NCBI GenBank assembly: GCA_052168315.1
Contig: JBQLZO010000028.1
Span: 62,001 to 126,000, forward strand
Source of the DNA: JBQLZO01 sp052168315
Lineage (GTDB): Bacteria; Planctomycetota; Phycisphaerae; Phycisphaerales; UBA1924
Direction of reading: 5' to 3'
Length of the DNA stretch: 64,000 bases
Both the position numbers and the translations under genes were made by a program. Shown one piece after another: positions 61,393 to 64,000 of this stretch. The notes beneath the pieces were generated by a model that saw only the letters and a list, made by a program, of their open reading frames with translations, did not search any database and had not been told where the DNA came from. Each line of letters starts with the position of its first letter. The stretch's first letter is position 1.

Positions 61393-61550
61393 GGGTCGGA
61401 CAGTCTATGGCTCCGGCGCTCCCGGCCCCTGTCCCACTCGGTGATGCCCCGCCATGACCCGCGATGCCCAATTGGACGCATCCGGTCGCAGCGCGCCGCT
61501 CAATGCCCGACGCCGAGGGGCACCGAACGGAGGTTGAGCCGAACCTTCAC

Positions 61551-61578
61551 TTGGGGACAGCCTGTGGAGTGATACACT
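61551..61578 (+). promoter_or_regulatory. Candidate promoter for the LpxH-like gene
   Basis: -35 TTGGGG (61551-61556), 16-base spacer, -10 TACACT (61573-61578) preceded by TGA, which gives an extended -10 (TGnTACACT). The start would be about 61585, some 67 bases before the ATG. It lies in the divergent 259-base gap. Confidence 0.45.
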
Positions 61579-61651
61579 TCTACAGGAATTCGAGGCGGCC
61601 CACGCCAGCGGGCAGGCACGCTGGAACCATCCACGGACGCGGAGCGGACCC

Positions 61652-62617
61652 ATGGGCACCAAGAAACTTCGATATCGGACCGTCTTCCTCTCCGATCTCC
61701 ACCTCGGATCCTCCGGCTGCCGAGCCGCCGAACTCTGCTCCTTCCTCAAGCACCTCGATTGCGAAACCCTCTACCTCGTCGGCGATGTCATCGACATGTG
61801 GCGCCTCCGCCAGCGCTGGTACTGGCCCGAACGCCACAACCGTGCCATCACACGCATCCTCAAACTCTCCAAACGCGGCACCCGCGTCGTCTTCATCCCC
61901 GGCAACCATGACGAGCACGCCCGCCGGTTCGTCGGGTACACCTTCGGCGGCGTCGAGGTCGCCCGAGAGGCCGAGCACACCACGGCCGACGGGCGAACCC
62001 TGCTCATCACCCACGGCGACCAGTTCGACCTCATCGTCAAGCACGCCCGCGCCCTCTCCATCCTCGGCGCCTGGGCCTACGACACCCTCGTCGTCATCAA
62101 CAACCGGCTCAATTGGGTCCGCCGCAAACTCGGCATGACCTACTGGTCCCTCTCACACTTCCTGAAGCTCAAGGTCAAGTCCGCCTGCACCTACATCGCC
62201 AAGTTCGAGGATGCCCTCGCCCACGAGGCCGCCGAACGCGGGTTCTGCGGCGTGGTCTGCGGGCACATCCACAAGGCCGAGACCACCACCGCCCGCGGGA
62301 TCGAGTACTACAACTGCGGCGACTGGGTCGAGTCCTGCACCGCCCTTGTCGAGCACGCCGATGGCACCATGGAGATCGTCGATGGCCTGGCCGTCATCGC
62401 CGACCTCCGCGCCCGCCGCGATGCCCGGGCCGAGGGCCCCGGATCACCCGATGACGCCGCCGGACCCGGCGAAGAACGCCTCGTCCCGGTCCCGGCGTTC
62501 AATGCCTTCGACCTCGACGAGGACGACGACGATCTCGATGATGATGAAGACATGGCGGGCGATGGCCGCGCCGGCGCCCACGCCGATCGCCCGAACCACC
62601 AGCCCGCCTTCGTCTGA
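61652..62617 (+). CDS. Calcineurin-like metallophosphoesterase, LpxH-like (UDP-2,3-diacylglucosamine diphosphatase)
   Basis: Predicted cytoplasmic hydrolase; LpxH-type enzymes cleave UDP-2,3-diacylglucosamine in lipid A synthesis. 321 residues. Metal motifs are FLSDLHLGSS (D15, H17), LVGDVIDMW (D45, D48), FIPGNHDEHARR (N85, H86, D87), ITHGDQFD and VCGHIHKAE. The last 60 residues are an acidic low-complexity tail (DLDEDDDDLDDDED). ATG 61652 with GGAG upstream. Other phosphoesterases share this fold, so the lipid A role is an inference from family resemblance and from the diderm setting. Confidence 0.82.
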   Translation: MGTKKLRYRTVFLSDLHLGSSGCRAAELCSFLKHLDCETLYLVGDVIDMWRLRQRWYWPERHNRAITRILKLSKRGTRVVFIPGNHDEHARRFVGYTFGGVEVAREAEHTTADGRTLLITHGDQFDLIVKHARALSILGAWAYDTLVVINNRLNWVRRKLGMTYWSLSHFLKLKVKSACTYIAKFEDALAHEAAERGFCGVVCGHIHKAETTTARGIEYYNCGDWVESCTALVEHADGTMEIVDGLAVIADLRARRDARAEGPGSPDDAAGPGEERLVPVPAFNAFDLDEDDDDLDDDEDMAGDGRAGAHADRPNHQPAFV

Positions 62618-62655
62618 ACAGCGCTGTCCATACCCACCGTCGCGCCCGCGCGCCG

Positions 62656-64000
<1,345 letters not shown>

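Overview
This 64 kb window is high-GC bacterial chromosome with almost wall-to-wall coding. It reads as a planctomycete, most likely of the Phycisphaerae type. The evidence is a didermic cell plan with lipoprotein and lipid-A-type genes, a PEP-CTERM-like tail (PTPGAWGLLAGGGLIAMRRR), tandem dockerin-like DxNxDGxxDSDD motifs, a large FG-GAP/DxDGDG-repeat secreted protein, and several big secreted proteins of unknown function. Peptidoglycan genes (murD, mrdA, rodA) are present. No IS element, prophage, CRISPR array, rRNA operon or toxin-antitoxin pair was seen. The only RNA gene found is a tRNA-Ser(GCU).

Layout. 1-12.3 kb: the 3' part of murD, a sulfotransferase, a ThiD2-ThiE fusion, an OppA/OppB pair without the rest of its transporter, lgt, citrate synthase, an SDR, an alpha/beta hydrolase and recJ. 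12.4-16.5 kb: a plus-strand run of adk, a conserved protein of unknown function, a YbgC-like thioesterase, aroK and a DAO-type flavoprotein, partly overlapping. 16.5-22.5 kb (minus): trxB, a 792-residue exported protein and a long UbiD-type decarboxylase. 22.6-26.3 kb (plus): an ABC-2 transporter pair and trmH, with the tRNA between them on the minus strand. 26.4-35.2 kb (minus): an envelope and translation block reading membrane protein, folE2, mrdA, rodA, rsmG, cdsA, zinc-ribbon coiled-coil protein. 35.4-42.6 kb: hutH, an SDR, an orphan iron-type binding protein coupled to pyruvate kinase, and cinA. 42.7-51.5 kb: an exported protein, a MEMO-domain protein, a small basic protein with its own promoter and terminator, and a four-gene MacA-MacB-TolC-type efflux operon. 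51.8-59.9 kb: secreted and surface proteins (DUF3352-like, HtrA-like protease, FG-GAP, dockerin-like, PEP-CTERM-like). 60.2-64 kb: rlmN, an LpxH-like phosphoesterase and a partial prolyl oligopeptidase.

Genes that work together: murD, mrdA and rodA (wall synthesis and elongation); lgt, cdsA and the LpxH-like enzyme (envelope lipids and lipoproteins); the efflux operon, whose outer-membrane component is itself a lipoprotein and so would depend on Lgt; and rsmG, rlmN, trmH and the tRNA (translation).

The most striking whole-window signal is not a gene. Reading every line, I found the palindrome ACGT only once in 64 kb (642-645), although CATG, GTAC, AGCT and GATC occur freely. Codon choice appears to bend around it: NAT rather than NAC before GTN, and ACC rather than ACG before T. 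This points to strong selection against ACGT sites.
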